Source: Tachypleus tridentatus (lineage: Eukaryota > Arthropoda > Merostomata > Xiphosura > Limulidae). Taken from it: a stretch of 64,000 nt of DNA. Position numbers and translations under genes: made by a program. The stretch is from positions 143,708,127 to 143,772,126 of the forward strand of contig NC_134833.1 in NCBI RefSeq assembly GCF_004210375.1. The letters run 5' to 3'. Of the stretch, positions 13,049 through 23,154 are shown in pieces (within the stretch, counting starts at the first letter, position 1; each line of letters starts with the position of its first letter). Under the pieces are notes generated by a model. It saw only the letters and a program-made list of their open reading frames with translations. It was not told the DNA's origin and did no database searches.

Positions 13049-13293
13049 ACCCAGTATGGCCAGGTGGTTAAGGCGTTCGACTCGTAATCTGAGGATCGCG
13101 GGTTCGAATCCCGGTCGCACCAAACATGCTCACCCTTTAAGCCGTGGGGGCGTTATTATGTGATGGTCAATCCCACTATTCGTTGGTAAAAGAGTAGCCC
13201 AAGAGTTGGCGGTGGGTGGTGATGACTAGCTCCCTCTAGTCTTACGCTGCTAAATTAGGGACGGCTAGCACAGATAGCCCTCGAGTAACTTTA
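13049..13293 (+). mobile_element. SINE type A, second of a tandem pair, tail cut
   Basis: The tRNA-like head is complete (CAGTATGGCCAGGTGG, CGTAATCTGAGGATCG, GGTTCGAATCCCGG). The CTGCCTTC block of the body is lost, and the copy stops inside the tail after CTCGAGTAACTTT. It is directly abutted by a short inverted SINE head. Confidence 0.9.
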
Positions 13294-13315
13294 GCCCACT
13301 TAGCCATGCCGGGCC
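13294..13315 (-). mobile_element. Inverted SINE type A head fragment
   Basis: The last bases, CCATGCCGGGCC, are the 5' end of a type A SINE on the minus strand. They are joined without a gap to the broken tail of the plus-strand copy, which suggests a rearrangement or template switch. Confidence 0.6.
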
Positions 13316-14021
13316 TCAAGAGTGTATTGTCGAGGCATTTCTAAAACTACCAAAATAAAAAAAAACAATATAATATTTGTATTAAAACTATAAAAAAACA
13401 CTCTAGGAGCAGTTTTTATGCATATCGGCTTTATATAACAATCTTTTGTTTAGAAGATAGAAAATTGTTATTCATTTTTTAATATTATAATGAAAATAAT
13501 GTAAAAAAATGTTTCTTGAATACAGCTTTTACAAACAGGTCTTATGATACAATGTATTTTTTATTTGGCGTCATAACTGTTTTCTTATTTTTACGACTTC
13601 TGGTTTCAAGGCGCTTAAATGGATAATTTATAACACTAACATTAATGACTCTAGCTCATGATAAAGTTTTGCGCTATGTTATTTATATATGTGTGCATTT
13701 TATTCTAATTTTTGTGTGTAAATAGAATGTAAATATATTTCAAATTGCTATTTTTTATTCTCTGGAGGATTAACAGAGTAAATTAAGCCTATTATAATTT
13801 TTTTTCTTTGTACCTGTGGCTTATGTGTGTGAGATTTACTACACTTGTTCACGGGTTATTATTTGAAGGTTGATATATACTCGTCTGAATACTTTACACA
13901 CTCGCTATATTTGTGGAAGAACACCATTTTTTACAATTATTCATGCGTGAACACAAGAGAGAATACACAAAAATTTTCCATTCGATAAAAACTTGAACAG
14001 ATCCAGTCATATCACACGCAG

Positions 14022-14153
14022 ATGGTGAGTTCTGTCGAGTGGAAAGAAGTAGACATCACATTCGCTTACAGCTACAACGTCTACTACAACTACACGGTAA
14101 TTTATATAATAAATGAAGCAGTCAGTATCGCAAAAGCATCACACACACTCTGA
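14022..14153 (+). CDS. Small open frame with C-ending codons, unknown
   Basis: A 43-residue frame starts at an ATG in good context (GCAGATGG). It contains a stretch rich in Tyr, Asn and Val, and about a third of its codons end in C (TAC, AAC, GTC, GAC, ATC), unlike the AT-rich surroundings. A GTAATT after residue 25 could act as a donor. I recognise no family and see no signal peptide. The nucleotide composition alone (TAC/AAC runs) could produce the pattern by chance. Confidence 0.12.
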   Translation: MVSSVEWKEVDITFAYSYNVYYNYTVIYIINEAVSIAKASHTL

Positions 14154-14163
14154 AAGAGTGTGT
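14143..14163. other. Perfect 9-bp hairpin
   Basis: ACACACTCT, a GAA loop, then AGAGTGTGT form a perfect stem overlapping the stop codon of the small frame ending at 14153. Its function is unknown. Confidence 0.5.
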
Positions 14164-14317
14164 TGATTAATAAATAAGTTTTCTAGTTTTATTTAATTAT
14201 TTACTTCCTCGAATTACCACAATTATTTCCAAATGTTTCACATCCCAAGTTTTTTCATGTCTGTTTCAGTACGTTATAAGACAAAACGCTACTTATTTTT
14301 ATGTTATTTATTATTAA

Positions 14318-14423
14318 CCATAAAGCTACATAAAGGGCTATCTTTGCTCTGCCCACTACAGGTGTAGAAATCCGGTTTCTAGTAGTATAAGCCCGCAGAT
14401 ATACCGCTGTACCACTGGAGGGC
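14318..14423 (-). mobile_element. SINE type B
   Basis: Minus-strand type B copy. It shows CTCCAGTGGTACAGCGG, CTTATACTACTAG in place of the usual anticodon region, CCGGATTTCTACACC as a decayed B box, and the tail AGCAAAGATAGCCC. Confidence 0.75.
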
Positions 14424-14454
14424 GTTAAATATTATTGGCCTTTTCTGTTTGTTT

Positions 14455-14690
14455 GGGCCCGTAGTCTGAGGGTCGCAGGTTCGAATCCCCGTCGCACCAA
14501 ACATGCTCGCCCTTTCAACCGTGGGGGCATTATAATGTAACGATCAATCCTACTATTCGTTTGTAAAAGAGTAGCCAAAGAGTTGGCAGTGGGTAATGAT
14601 AACTAGCTGCCTTCCCTCTTGTCTTACACTGCTAAATTAGGGACGACTAGCGCAGATAGTCCTTGAGTAGCTTTGCGCAAAATTCAAAAG
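14455..14690 (+). mobile_element. SINE type A, head truncated
   Basis: It starts GGGCCCGTAGTCTGAGGG and so lacks the first part of the tRNA-like head, including the A box. The B box GGTTCGAATCC, body and tail are present. TGTTTGTTT flanks both sides and may be the target duplication. Confidence 0.85.
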
Positions 14691-15372
14691 CAAATTGTTT
14701 GTTTATTTTTCATCTTCATTATTTTCTATCAATTTTGTGACGTACATTTAGAGTAAAACTGTGATAAAAACGTTCAAAAAGCACTTTTCAACTAAATGTA
14801 AATAACCTGAATAAATACATTGAAATATACAAAAAAAAAATATATATATATATAACTTAAGCTTATAAGGTACGCTTATTTTCTTTATGATGTTTACTTT
14901 TAAAAATTATGTTATTTACACTTTCGCCTGTTTAAATCTTTCTCGGGTGAAGTCTTGCATGTCAGTGATGGTATTTCTTGATCTTTCTACATATCCTATA
15001 TAAGATGCTTCTCCAGACGAGGACACAGAATGTCCAACGGTACTTTCAGTTCTCCCCAAACATCGGTGATGATAATTTGATTCCAGGATCCTTATGATAA
15101 CTCATCAGTAACGGTATAAAATCATGATTCTACGTTTACTGATGTTAATCCACACACACACGTACTCGTTTATTTCATTTAACGGTGTACAGTTGTATAT
15201 CTTTATCATGCTGTCAAAAATATGAATAACCAGTTCTTTTTTGCCTATTTTTTTAATCCCATAAATTCAATAAATTTCTACAAACAAGTCTGATTCAAAG
15301 TTCTGTATTTTATTGTGAATGAAGTTATATGTACATAACAATTATTGAAATGAATTTGTTGACGAGATTCTC

Positions 15373-15585
15373 AATGTATCTCAAGACGGCTGGTATGGGT
15401 ATTAAAACTTTTATTAAACAAGAGAACAACGTTTCGATCTTTTTAGGTCATCTTCTTTGTTAACCTAAAGATGATCTAAGAAGGTCGAAACGTTGTTCTC
15501 TTGTTTATTTTAATAAAAGTTTTAATATCCACACCAGCCGTCTTGAGATACATTTTTCCTTCAAATGGGCTTCTCGTCATCACGA
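15373..15585. mobile_element. Foldback element with ~85-bp arms
   Basis: The left arm (15373-15455) and right arm (15467-15555) are inverted copies. Both contain GTATCTCAAGACGGCTGGT near the outside and the AACGTTTCGA/TCGAAACGTT core near the centre, and only about 10 bases separate them. A further ~30 bp on the right (GGGCTTCTCGTCATCA) recurs in the related copy at 56143-56437. There is no coding capacity. It looks like a non-autonomous foldback/MITE family with fragments at 42788-42840 and 46438-46505. Confidence 0.8.
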
Positions 15586-15759
15586 ATTCTTTGCAACAGG
15601 TTTTGCTTCGTGGTTACGAAAAGCACATGCCCCTGGTCATTTGATAAGATAGTCCATCACAATCATCGTGTGTCTGTTCTTACTGTTACTATGTAGAAGA
15701 TCCTGGAGAATTGTAACAAGGCTGGGTTAAATATTTTATTGGCTTTTCAACTTTTAGAG

Positions 15760-16335
15760 CAGTGGTTCTTAACCCTGAGACTCTCCAGGGTATTACCGTG
15801 ATCCCTATAATAATTTTTGTAATGGTGAACTTTGCGTAAAGGTAGAATAAAACAAAACTATATAAAGATCCTAATTTATTGAAAATGTTACAAATAAATG
15901 ACCTTGAGAAATGCTACAAGTGCTAAATAAATGTAAAATCCATGGAATTACTGAACGTCATACAAAACCTACATATTCACTCAGTGTGAGGGTTGATATA
16001 ATATAATATATAATGAGAAAATATACTAAATACGATGGAATCTTTGATATTCAAATTTTAAGTTCGATGTATTAATATTATATAGTTAAAAATTTAGGCA
16101 ACTCAAAACGTTGTAATATATGAAAATGTCTACTCAAAATTAGACAGGTGGTTGCGCAACAAGCATCTCGACGCGGTTCAACTGCCGCACTTCAGCGTGT
16201 TTCTCATTGGTAGACAGTGACATGCACTTGCCACAAAAACTTCAAACTGCTCCGTGATTTCCCCAATAATTCCCAAACCTTCCGCGACCCCCCGAGAAAC
16301 TTCAAACGACCACGACCCCAGGTTAAGAACCATTG
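15760..16335. mobile_element. Non-autonomous hAT-like element (MITE)
   Basis: The termini are CAGTGGTTCTTAACC at the left and, inverted, CAATGGTTCTTAACC at the right, typical of hAT elements. An imperfect 8-bp target duplication (TTTTAGAG, TTTTATCG) fits. It is 576 bp with no transposase frame. The right 190 bp is clearly richer in G+C and CpG than the left part. Confidence 0.8.
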
Positions 16336-16344
16336 TTTTATCGA

Positions 16345-17399
16345 GACAAAACCTCTATAGTCATAACTTGAAGCCTCTTAATTAGTGTGAGGGACTGGGC
16401 TTCAGTCCGGTAAGCCCATGCCTTAATCCGGTACTGAGTACAGTAGCTCTTTCTAGTGGTGTTTCAACACAATATCCATGCTGTTTCTTTTATGAGCCTT
16501 TCTACTAATATTTATTTTCAAATAAAGAAATTAAATAATGTATAATTGTGATGGATTTACTATTATATGTTTATTTTAATATCGACTTTTGTGTAAGTTA
16601 AATTTGTATTTAGAAATGCATGTAACTTATACTATTAATGCGTATTGCGAAATTTCTGCCTATTTCCCAAAATTGCAGAAGATTCTCGAACTTAAGAATC
16701 GACAGTATGCATGTGTACGAAAGCACTAGTGTATTATCACTGTCGTTGTGCAAGCTAAAATTTACAGGAACAAATCACGCTTATAAAACGCAACTAACAC
16801 AACACGCCAAGAGACAGTTTATATATTTGTTTTGCTGGAGTTGGTACATTATACACTTCAGAAGCTATAATTGTGATTAACACTTATTAATCGGGAACTT
16901 AAGATTTTTACCAATAACATTTATAGATTTCGAACATTACAAACCTTCTATCTTCAGCGAATTAACATCAGACGTAAGTATTTTTACGAAGACAGTATAT
17001 GACATCAGGAGCAAAAAACGCTCATATGAACAGCGAAGAACTAGCTAGCTTCTAGTTTAGTGAATATCGACTCAAAATTAATTTGCTGGTCGTGAACCTT
17101 CGATAAAATATCAAGGAAGTTATGGATCGGATAGAAGACATACACTTATTGTAAATAAGTTTGTAAAACCAGTGTATGTAAATAATTATTTGTAATAACT
17201 GTTATTAAAGATAGTATCATTTAATGTGTATTGATATTTAATTAACTTCTAAATATAAATTATCATTTAATTCAATTTCAGGATATTTCAAATTGTAATT
17301 AGTTAGTTATCACCATTAGATTCCATTTAGGAACATAGGGCCGCAATCGCTTGCGGATTCTTCAACAAGTATTTAAGTGAGTAGGTTGTTAGCCCACTG
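16345..17399. other. Unassigned single-copy-looking stretch
   Basis: AT-rich DNA with no recognisable repeat. An 80-codon plus-strand frame at 16638-16880 resembles nothing I know and has no supporting splice or promoter context. Confidence 0.4.
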
Positions 17400-17628
17400 C
17401 ACCGAGCCGTCCCTAATTTAGCAGTGTAAGACTAGAGGGAAGGCAGCTAGTCATCACCACCCACCGCCAACTCTTGAGCTACTCTTTTACCAACGAATAG
17501 TGGGATTGACCGTCACATTATAACGACCCCATGGCTGGGAGGGCGAGCACGTTTGGCGCGACGCGGGCGCGAACCCCCGACCCTCAGATTACGATTCGCA
17601 CGCCTTACGCGCTTGGCCATGCCAGGCC
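17400..17628 (-). mobile_element. SINE type A, tail truncated
   Basis: Minus-strand copy. The head starts GGCCTGGCATGGCCAAG, the anticodon-position triplet is degraded (CGAATCGTAATC), and the body is present up to AATTTAGGGACGGCT. The tail beyond that is missing. Confidence 0.85.
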
Positions 17629-17654
17629 ACAAAAGAGAAGGGATACTTTGGTTC

Positions 17655-17776
17655 GTGTAAATGTGTTTTTCGTATAGCAAAGCCACAAAGGACTAACTGC
17701 TCAGCCCACCAAGGGGAATCGAACCCCTGATTTTAGCGTTGTAAATCCGGAGACATACCGCTATACTCGCGAGGGA
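17655..17776 (-). mobile_element. SINE type B
   Basis: Minus-strand copy with CTCGCGAGTATAGCGG, GATTTACAACGC with the TAC triplet, and the B box GGGGTTCGATTCCCC. The tail is poorly conserved. Confidence 0.75.
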
Positions 17777-17779
17777 CTC

Positions 17780-18480
17780 AAATTGTAATACGTAACAATA
17801 ATATAAAAACTTGAATTATCGCATACAGTTTGATACCAACAATAATGACATAAACTCATTAAATACTAGTTCGATAAAATTTTAAATGCGAGTTAACAAA
17901 CGCGATGACATAGTCTTCGACCCGTGACCCGTCTGGAAAGGTTTAAACCAAACACGACTGATCTTGAACTAAGTCTGTACTCGACGATTTCCCAGTCGAA
18001 ACGAACTAAGAAAAAAATCCTAGATTCAAGATGTAAGCTCAGCTTATTTGTCCAGTCGATAGTGTCACCTTGCGGCCTTTGTTCTCTTACAAAACTGGTC
18101 ATTTGTTACACTTAGACAACATCACCTCAACCAGTAAAAATATAATACAATCCTAATCCTTTCTATCATAATGCTACACATTACTGCAATATCCTTTTTG
18201 GCAGAATAGACATTATTTACCGTAGAAAACAAATAAACTATTAAATGGCAGTTCAAACGATTTTCTGGACCACGTGCTCATGCCTGCATATCACATAGTC
18301 TCAAGTTATCAGGGCTCCAAGTTTCGAATGAAATGATTTAATTTAAAAAATTGTATTTAAATTTAAGGAGTCGTTCAAAATGATAACTTAAATAAGATTT
18401 TGGAAACTTTAAAACTGAGAGTCTATAAGAATGTTAAAGTGGCTCAGACGTTTTTCAAAACTGGCTAAGTCTTTTATTTT
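17780..18480. other. Unassigned sequence with overlapping opposite frames
   Basis: At 17893-18115 both strands are open for 63-69 codons in a locally GC-richer stretch. I recognise neither product. The remainder is AT-rich with no visible element. Confidence 0.35.
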
Positions 18481-18485
18481 ATTAC

Positions 18486-19060
18486 ATTTCACAGAAGTGA
18501 AATAAACTCTCTCGACATAGCACACTACAGGAAGTCGAAACCACAGAAGTGAAGTAAACTCACTCGACATAGCACACTCCAGGAAGTCGAGACCACAGAA
18601 ATGAAGTAAACTCACTCCATATAGCACACTCCAAGAAGTCAAGCCCACAGAAGTGAAGTAATCTCACTCGACATAGCACACTCCAGGAAGTCGAGACCAC
18701 AGAAATGAAGTAAACTTACTCGATATAGCACACTCCAAGAAGTCGAAACCACAGAAGTGAAGTAATCTCACTCGACATAGCACACTCCAGGAAGTCGAGA
18801 CCACAGAAATGAAGTAAACTCACTCGATATAGCACACTCCAGGAAGTCGAAACCACAGAAGTGAAGTAAACTAACGCGATATAGCACACTCCAGGAAGTC
18901 GAGACCACAGAAGTGAAGTAAACTCACTCGATATAGCACACTCCAAAAATCGTGACCACAGAAGTCAAGTAAACTTACTCCATATGGCACACTCCAAAAA
19001 GTTGAGACCACAGAAGTGAAATAAACTCTCTCGATATAGCACACTCCAGGAAGTCGAGAA
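18486..19060. repeat. 52-bp tandem repeat array, about 11 units
   Basis: The unit begins CTCGACATAGCACACTCCAG and runs on through GAAGTCGAGACCACAGAAG and TGAAGTAAACTCA. Spacing is 52 bp (18511 to 18563 and onward), with small substitutions between units. CTCGAC and GTCGAG within each unit are inverted copies, so each unit could form a short hairpin. Because 52 is not a multiple of three, the minus-strand frames crossing the array (18409-18648, 18716-18946, 18965-19273) rotate through all phases and are not genes. Confidence 0.92.
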
Positions 19061-19689
19061 AGTTACCAAAGACATTCCCTCCCCGAGATCACTGTGATGA
19101 AGTTGAACATACCTTTTAATATTGTCAATAAGATAATACACCCTATAAATCACATGGTCACAAATCTCCAGCCACACTTCGAAACCAACAGCTGGTTCGA
19201 CGAGAATGATGACCTGATAACGTGTAACCAAAGTAATCACATATGAACACGTACCTTTCAAGCTAAAAAACATTGGTTGATGTATTGTTAAGAAACAAAG
19301 AAAGCAAGCGTAACACCATCAGCGAGAAAAGTAAAGTCTTCCGTTTTAGTTCATAGAACAAAACAATCGTTCTCAAAAACTGTAAAACACCTTTCGTATT
19401 ACACTTATTGTTTCGTATTGTATATTGATATACGTATACATTTTAAAAACGTTTTGACGTTTTTCCCTTGGTGGGCTATTTCAAGTTATGTTGTGAAAAT
19501 GATTTAACGTCCAGTTCAGGTAACAATAACAGATTACGTTTATTTATGCTGTAACATTTCTTTATAATATTGTAAACATTGTTACTCGTTGTAGGCTTTA
19601 GTTTAAAGAAACGGTACGGTGACGTAAAAATCAGCTTGCTTGTGCAAAGTATTATGTTTTCAAAAAATCATGGAGGATTTTAAAATTAA

Positions 19690-20358
19690 ATTTAATAAGA
19701 AATCAAAAATAAATAAAAGCAACTTTATTAATCAAAATAGGAAGCTAGTGAATCTACACACTTTTGCCAACGAGAAACAAAATTAATTATACCATGATGA
19801 TAAACCTCTGAAGTCCTAGAACTAAATAATTCTTAAAAGGCATTGTCTGTTGTTGAATATTTTGTTCAGTAAAAAGCTATCCAAATGCTTATAAAAAGTA
19901 GTATTCAATGGTCAACAGGTCCGGGGAGTAAGGAGGATGATGAGGCAATGTTTTGTAATCCAATTTGTTGAGCTACTGCAGCGTCATTTGAGCAACTCGT
20001 GACCAAACTTTGTCATGAAGCAAGATTGGTCCTCTTTGATTGACAAATGCTAACATTTATATTCATGCAACTTTCTATGGATTTCTTCTTATTCTTGACA
20101 ATAAACCTCAACAGTTATATTCTGGCCCTGGTCGAGCAAGCTGTAATGGATAATACTGGCTACAGACCATCATACAGTGGTGCAACTTTGGTTTTTAGAA
20201 GTGTTTTGGAGCTTCGTTATAGTTGAGACAATGCGCAGATCACTTTCTGCTGTCGTAAAGTATCCACTTTTCGTCAAAGGTGACAATTCGATCAAGAAAT
20301 GGACCATTTCTGTTGCGCAAAATCAGCATAGAGCACAGTTCACAAAGGTGATTTTCAC
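19690..20358 (-). pseudogene. Decayed mariner transposase (irritans/Hsmar-like)
   Basis: Translated on the minus strand in pieces, it gives FLDRIVTFDEKWILYDSRK, then NEAPKHF and KPKLHH, VNQRGPILLHDKVWSRVAQ, and HHPPYSPDL. This is the order seen in mariner transposases: first catalytic Asp in TFDEKW, second in LLHD, and the YSPDL motif. More than ten in-frame stops or shifts break it. The right edge is abutted by a SINE tail fragment. It is an old, dead copy. Confidence 0.85.
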
Positions 20359-20405
20359 TAACGGCTAGTGCAGATAGCCCTCGAGTAGCTTTGCGCAAAA
20401 TTTAA
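20359..20405 (+). mobile_element. SINE tail fragment only
   Basis: ACGGCTAGTGCAGATAGCCC and the following GAGTAGCTTTGCGCAAAATT are the 3' end of a type A SINE, with no head or body. It lies exactly at the edge of the dead mariner. Confidence 0.85.
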
Positions 20406-21610
20406 AAAAATCGCCGTTTTTTCCATTTATTTTGTTTTTGTACCCTCTGCAAAAAATAAAAACATTGGCACAGTTTGAAATTGTTTTATTTTCTTACATT
20501 AAAAATCCTCAAGTGGGGCATGCCATTTTGGACAGTCATTCATGGTCGAAGCAATTTAGACTAAATAAAAGTATGTAATAATAATGATAATAGTATTGGT
20601 ATTATTTTATAAACGTTCTTTAGATAATTTTCTTCTCCTTAATGAAAAAACGAAAAAGTCACGTAGGTGACGTAAATGAGCCCATAATATTTAATATTAA
20701 AGTAAGGAGGAGTAATCTGATAATCGTAATATGTAAATCATTTTATTTCGGACAAAGTTTTAAAAGCAGTGTTGCAAATGCTATACGCTGTGCTATAAGT
20801 TAGTTACAAGTGGGCTTTTATCTACTATATAAAGACGAAAATCCATTCGTTTGTCACACTGATATCTCGTCTGTTGTGGCACTTATCGACACGCAACTTG
20901 CTTGAAACGACTGCGTTTTCCCGCGACAAATAAACTTGTATTTTAAAATTTCTTCCAGCGGTAAATTTGTATAAAACAGACGATGCGCTACTTTGGACAC
21001 ACAATTAAATTTGAGGGTAGTTTGATAAAGCTCGTGATGAGTAATAAAATCAAATGTGATATACACGCGCCCTACGATTCATGTTGCTGCCGCGTAAAAG
21101 TCACAATCGTTGGCTGAAATTTCCAATTACGTTTGCTTGGTTGACAAGTGACGCGTTAACGAATCACGAACAAGTTTTGTACAATCAGTACCAACGACTA
21201 CAACTCTATGTTAATCTACATGTTCTCTGTTTAGGAGATATCAATTTTGAAAATGCCCAAATAAATTAAAGCGCGTTTCGTAAGCTCAGCAGACGAATAA
21301 AACCAAAATCAGAAGACGGTCCAAAAAGGAGATTTTGAAATTTATAATAAAATTCACTGCCTTAGCCATCACAGTTAATAATTTGCACAACCATTTGTTG
21401 ACCAAGTTGTAATACGTTCTTGAGAATCAGTTTTCCCCATTTTTCAATCTAAAAGGATTTATCAAAAAGAACATTTTAAATTAACTTTAAAGTATACGAA
21501 AGTCAAACTTATAATCAAGCAATAAAGGAGATGACCAAATTTACATTAAAAGTGTTGCTTTTGTGAAATAGTAAAAACGGGATAGTTACTCTCCATACGT
21601 ATATCGTTAC
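20406..21610. other. Unassigned stretch, partly CpG-richer
   Basis: No repeat or gene family is recognised. At 20850-21290 the sequence has more CpG than its surroundings and holds opposed open frames of 62-70 codons (20854-21066 minus, 21081-21269 plus), neither with recognisable motifs. Confidence 0.35.
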
Positions 21611-21818
21611 TACAGTGTGTTCGGAAAGTCACTGTGCACTTATATATACTCTTCAAAAAAAGAAACGCAAAAGGCAAAATTTGAGACAAATTGTTAACAA
21701 GTTTATTCCGGGTAGTTCTGTATGACATGTGTGAAACTTTGCACATTCACTGCTGAACATCCAAAGTCTGCAAAGGCAAAGTCCACGCTCACTAGTTGAA
21801 GTTTAACGTCACTCAACG

Positions 21819-22500
21819 TCAATAACGAGTATGCCCCCCGTGAGCATCAATAACTGCTTGGCATCTCCTGCCCATGGAAGCGATGAGATGACGAATCACA
21901 TCCTGTGGAATGGCTGTCCACTCAGCCTGCAAAGCTGCTGCAAGCTGAGGTAGAGTCTGCGGTTGAGGTTGTCGCTGTCGCAGACGTTGGTCCAACTCGT
22001 CCCAAAGATGTTCGACGGGGTTTAAAACTGGTGATCTGGAGGGCCAGGGAAAAACGTTGATGTTGTGGTGTCTCAAGAAGACAGTGGTGAGTCGGGATGT
22101 GTGAGGACGGGCGTTGTCATGTTGAAAAACGTCATTGACGTTCACCATGATGGGTTGCACATGGGGCCTAAGAATCTCGTCGACGGTTGTGTACGGACTG
22201 ATCGAAAATCCTACGCAGCCCTGGTATGGTTGAGGCAGTAGACGTCGCGGTGGTGGTCCTATCCCGAAGGTGACGTAACCGGATGTAGCGATCTTGCGCG
22301 GGTGTGGTCATACGAGGTCTGCCAGATCGTAGACGGTCACGAGTTGATACATGTTGTTGGTGACGATTCCATAGCCTTGTGATGGTGCTTGGGTGGACAT
22401 TTACAGCTCTGGCAACATCTGACCGAGATTCGCCTGCTTCCAAGCGACCAATGGCGTTGTTGCGTTATGCTTCAGTCAGTCTTGGCGTAACTGTATTGCG
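21819..22500 (-). pseudogene. Tc1 transposase, catalytic core deleted
   Basis: The N-terminal part (22168-22500) has the paired helix-turn-helix DNA-binding region: LEAGESRSDVARAVNVHPST, then SGRPR. The C-terminal part (21819-22160) has QHDNARPHTSR and SPVLNPVEHLWDEL, with 34 residues between its Asp and Glu (DD34E spacing). The two parts are joined at VRT/DEIL out of frame. The segment with the first catalytic Asp is gone, and the start region has a stop (Q to stop) and no ATG. It cannot make an active enzyme but could be mobilised in trans. Confidence 0.92.
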
Positions 22501-22791
22501 TGTCGGTGGCTTAACACTGAGCTATGGAAACCGAGAACCCGTCACTTTTATAGGGATTTTGCACATGTTGCACTTGCAGAACATGCAGATCTCTCAAACA
22601 AATTTATTGGACACGAATGCGTTTTGGCAAAAAATCCGTTGTTTTCCTCCGTTTTCAAAGTACACAACTTTTATTGTCCTTTTGGTCTGACAATCAGTGC
22701 CTTAACACGTGTAACATCACATACTCTGAGCGTGTAACGTTATTACATATATTTCTTTTTAAAATAAAAAAAAAACATCCCTTTTGCGTTT

Positions 22792-23070
22792 AGGCCTGGC
22801 ATGGCCGAGTGCGTAAGGCGTGCGACTCGTAATCCGAGGGTCGCGGGTTCGCGCCCGCGTCGCGCTAAACATGCTCGCCCTCCCAGCCGTGGGGGTATAT
22901 AATGTGACGGTCAATCCCACTATTCGTTGGTAAAAGAGTAGCCCAAGAGTTGGCGGTGGGTGGTGATGACTAGCTGCCTTCCCTCTAGTCTTACACTGCT
23001 AAATTAGGGACGGCTAGCACAGATAGCCCTCGAGTAGCTTTGTGCGAAATTCCAAAACAAACAAACAAAA
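22792..23070 (+). mobile_element. SINE type A nested in a Tc1 terminus
   Basis: Full-length copy: GGCCTGGCATGGCCGAG head, CGT triplet, GGTTCGCGCCC as B box, full body and tail ending in AAACAAACAAA. It is flanked by a perfect 12-bp target duplication CCTTTTGCGTTT (22780-22791 and 23071-23082). The duplicated target is itself part of the Tc1 inverted terminus. Confidence 0.95.
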
Positions 23071-23154
23071 CCTTTTGCGTTTCTTTTTTTGAAGAGTATA
23101 TTTATTAACAGACATGTTTCAATATAGAATACAGGAGGTAAATATGAATGACAA

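Larger units (their letters stand above)
21645..23100 (-). mobile_element. Internally deleted Tc1-like element, with nested SINE
   Basis: Perfect 30-bp inverted termini at 21645-21674 and 23071-23100 begin TATACTCTTCAAAAAAAG and include the terminal TA. Transposase remains lie between them on the minus strand. A type A SINE is inserted next to the right terminus, so the element itself was about 1.17 kb. Confidence 0.92.

Noticed and set aside
11621-13123. Open frames of 60-103 codons on both strands (11621-11932, 11946-12158, 12256-12495, 12932-13123)
   Set aside because: Each runs through a SINE copy; the shared peptide fragments reflect the SINE consensus, not a protein family.
18409-19273. 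Three minus-strand open frames with repeated SLLHFCGLDFLEC-type peptides
   Set aside because: They are translations of a 52-bp tandem repeat; the period is not a multiple of three, so the same DNA appears in all phases. No start context or family.
22379-22690. 103-codon plus-strand frame
   Set aside because: Antisense to the Tc1 transposase N-terminus and its untranslated region.
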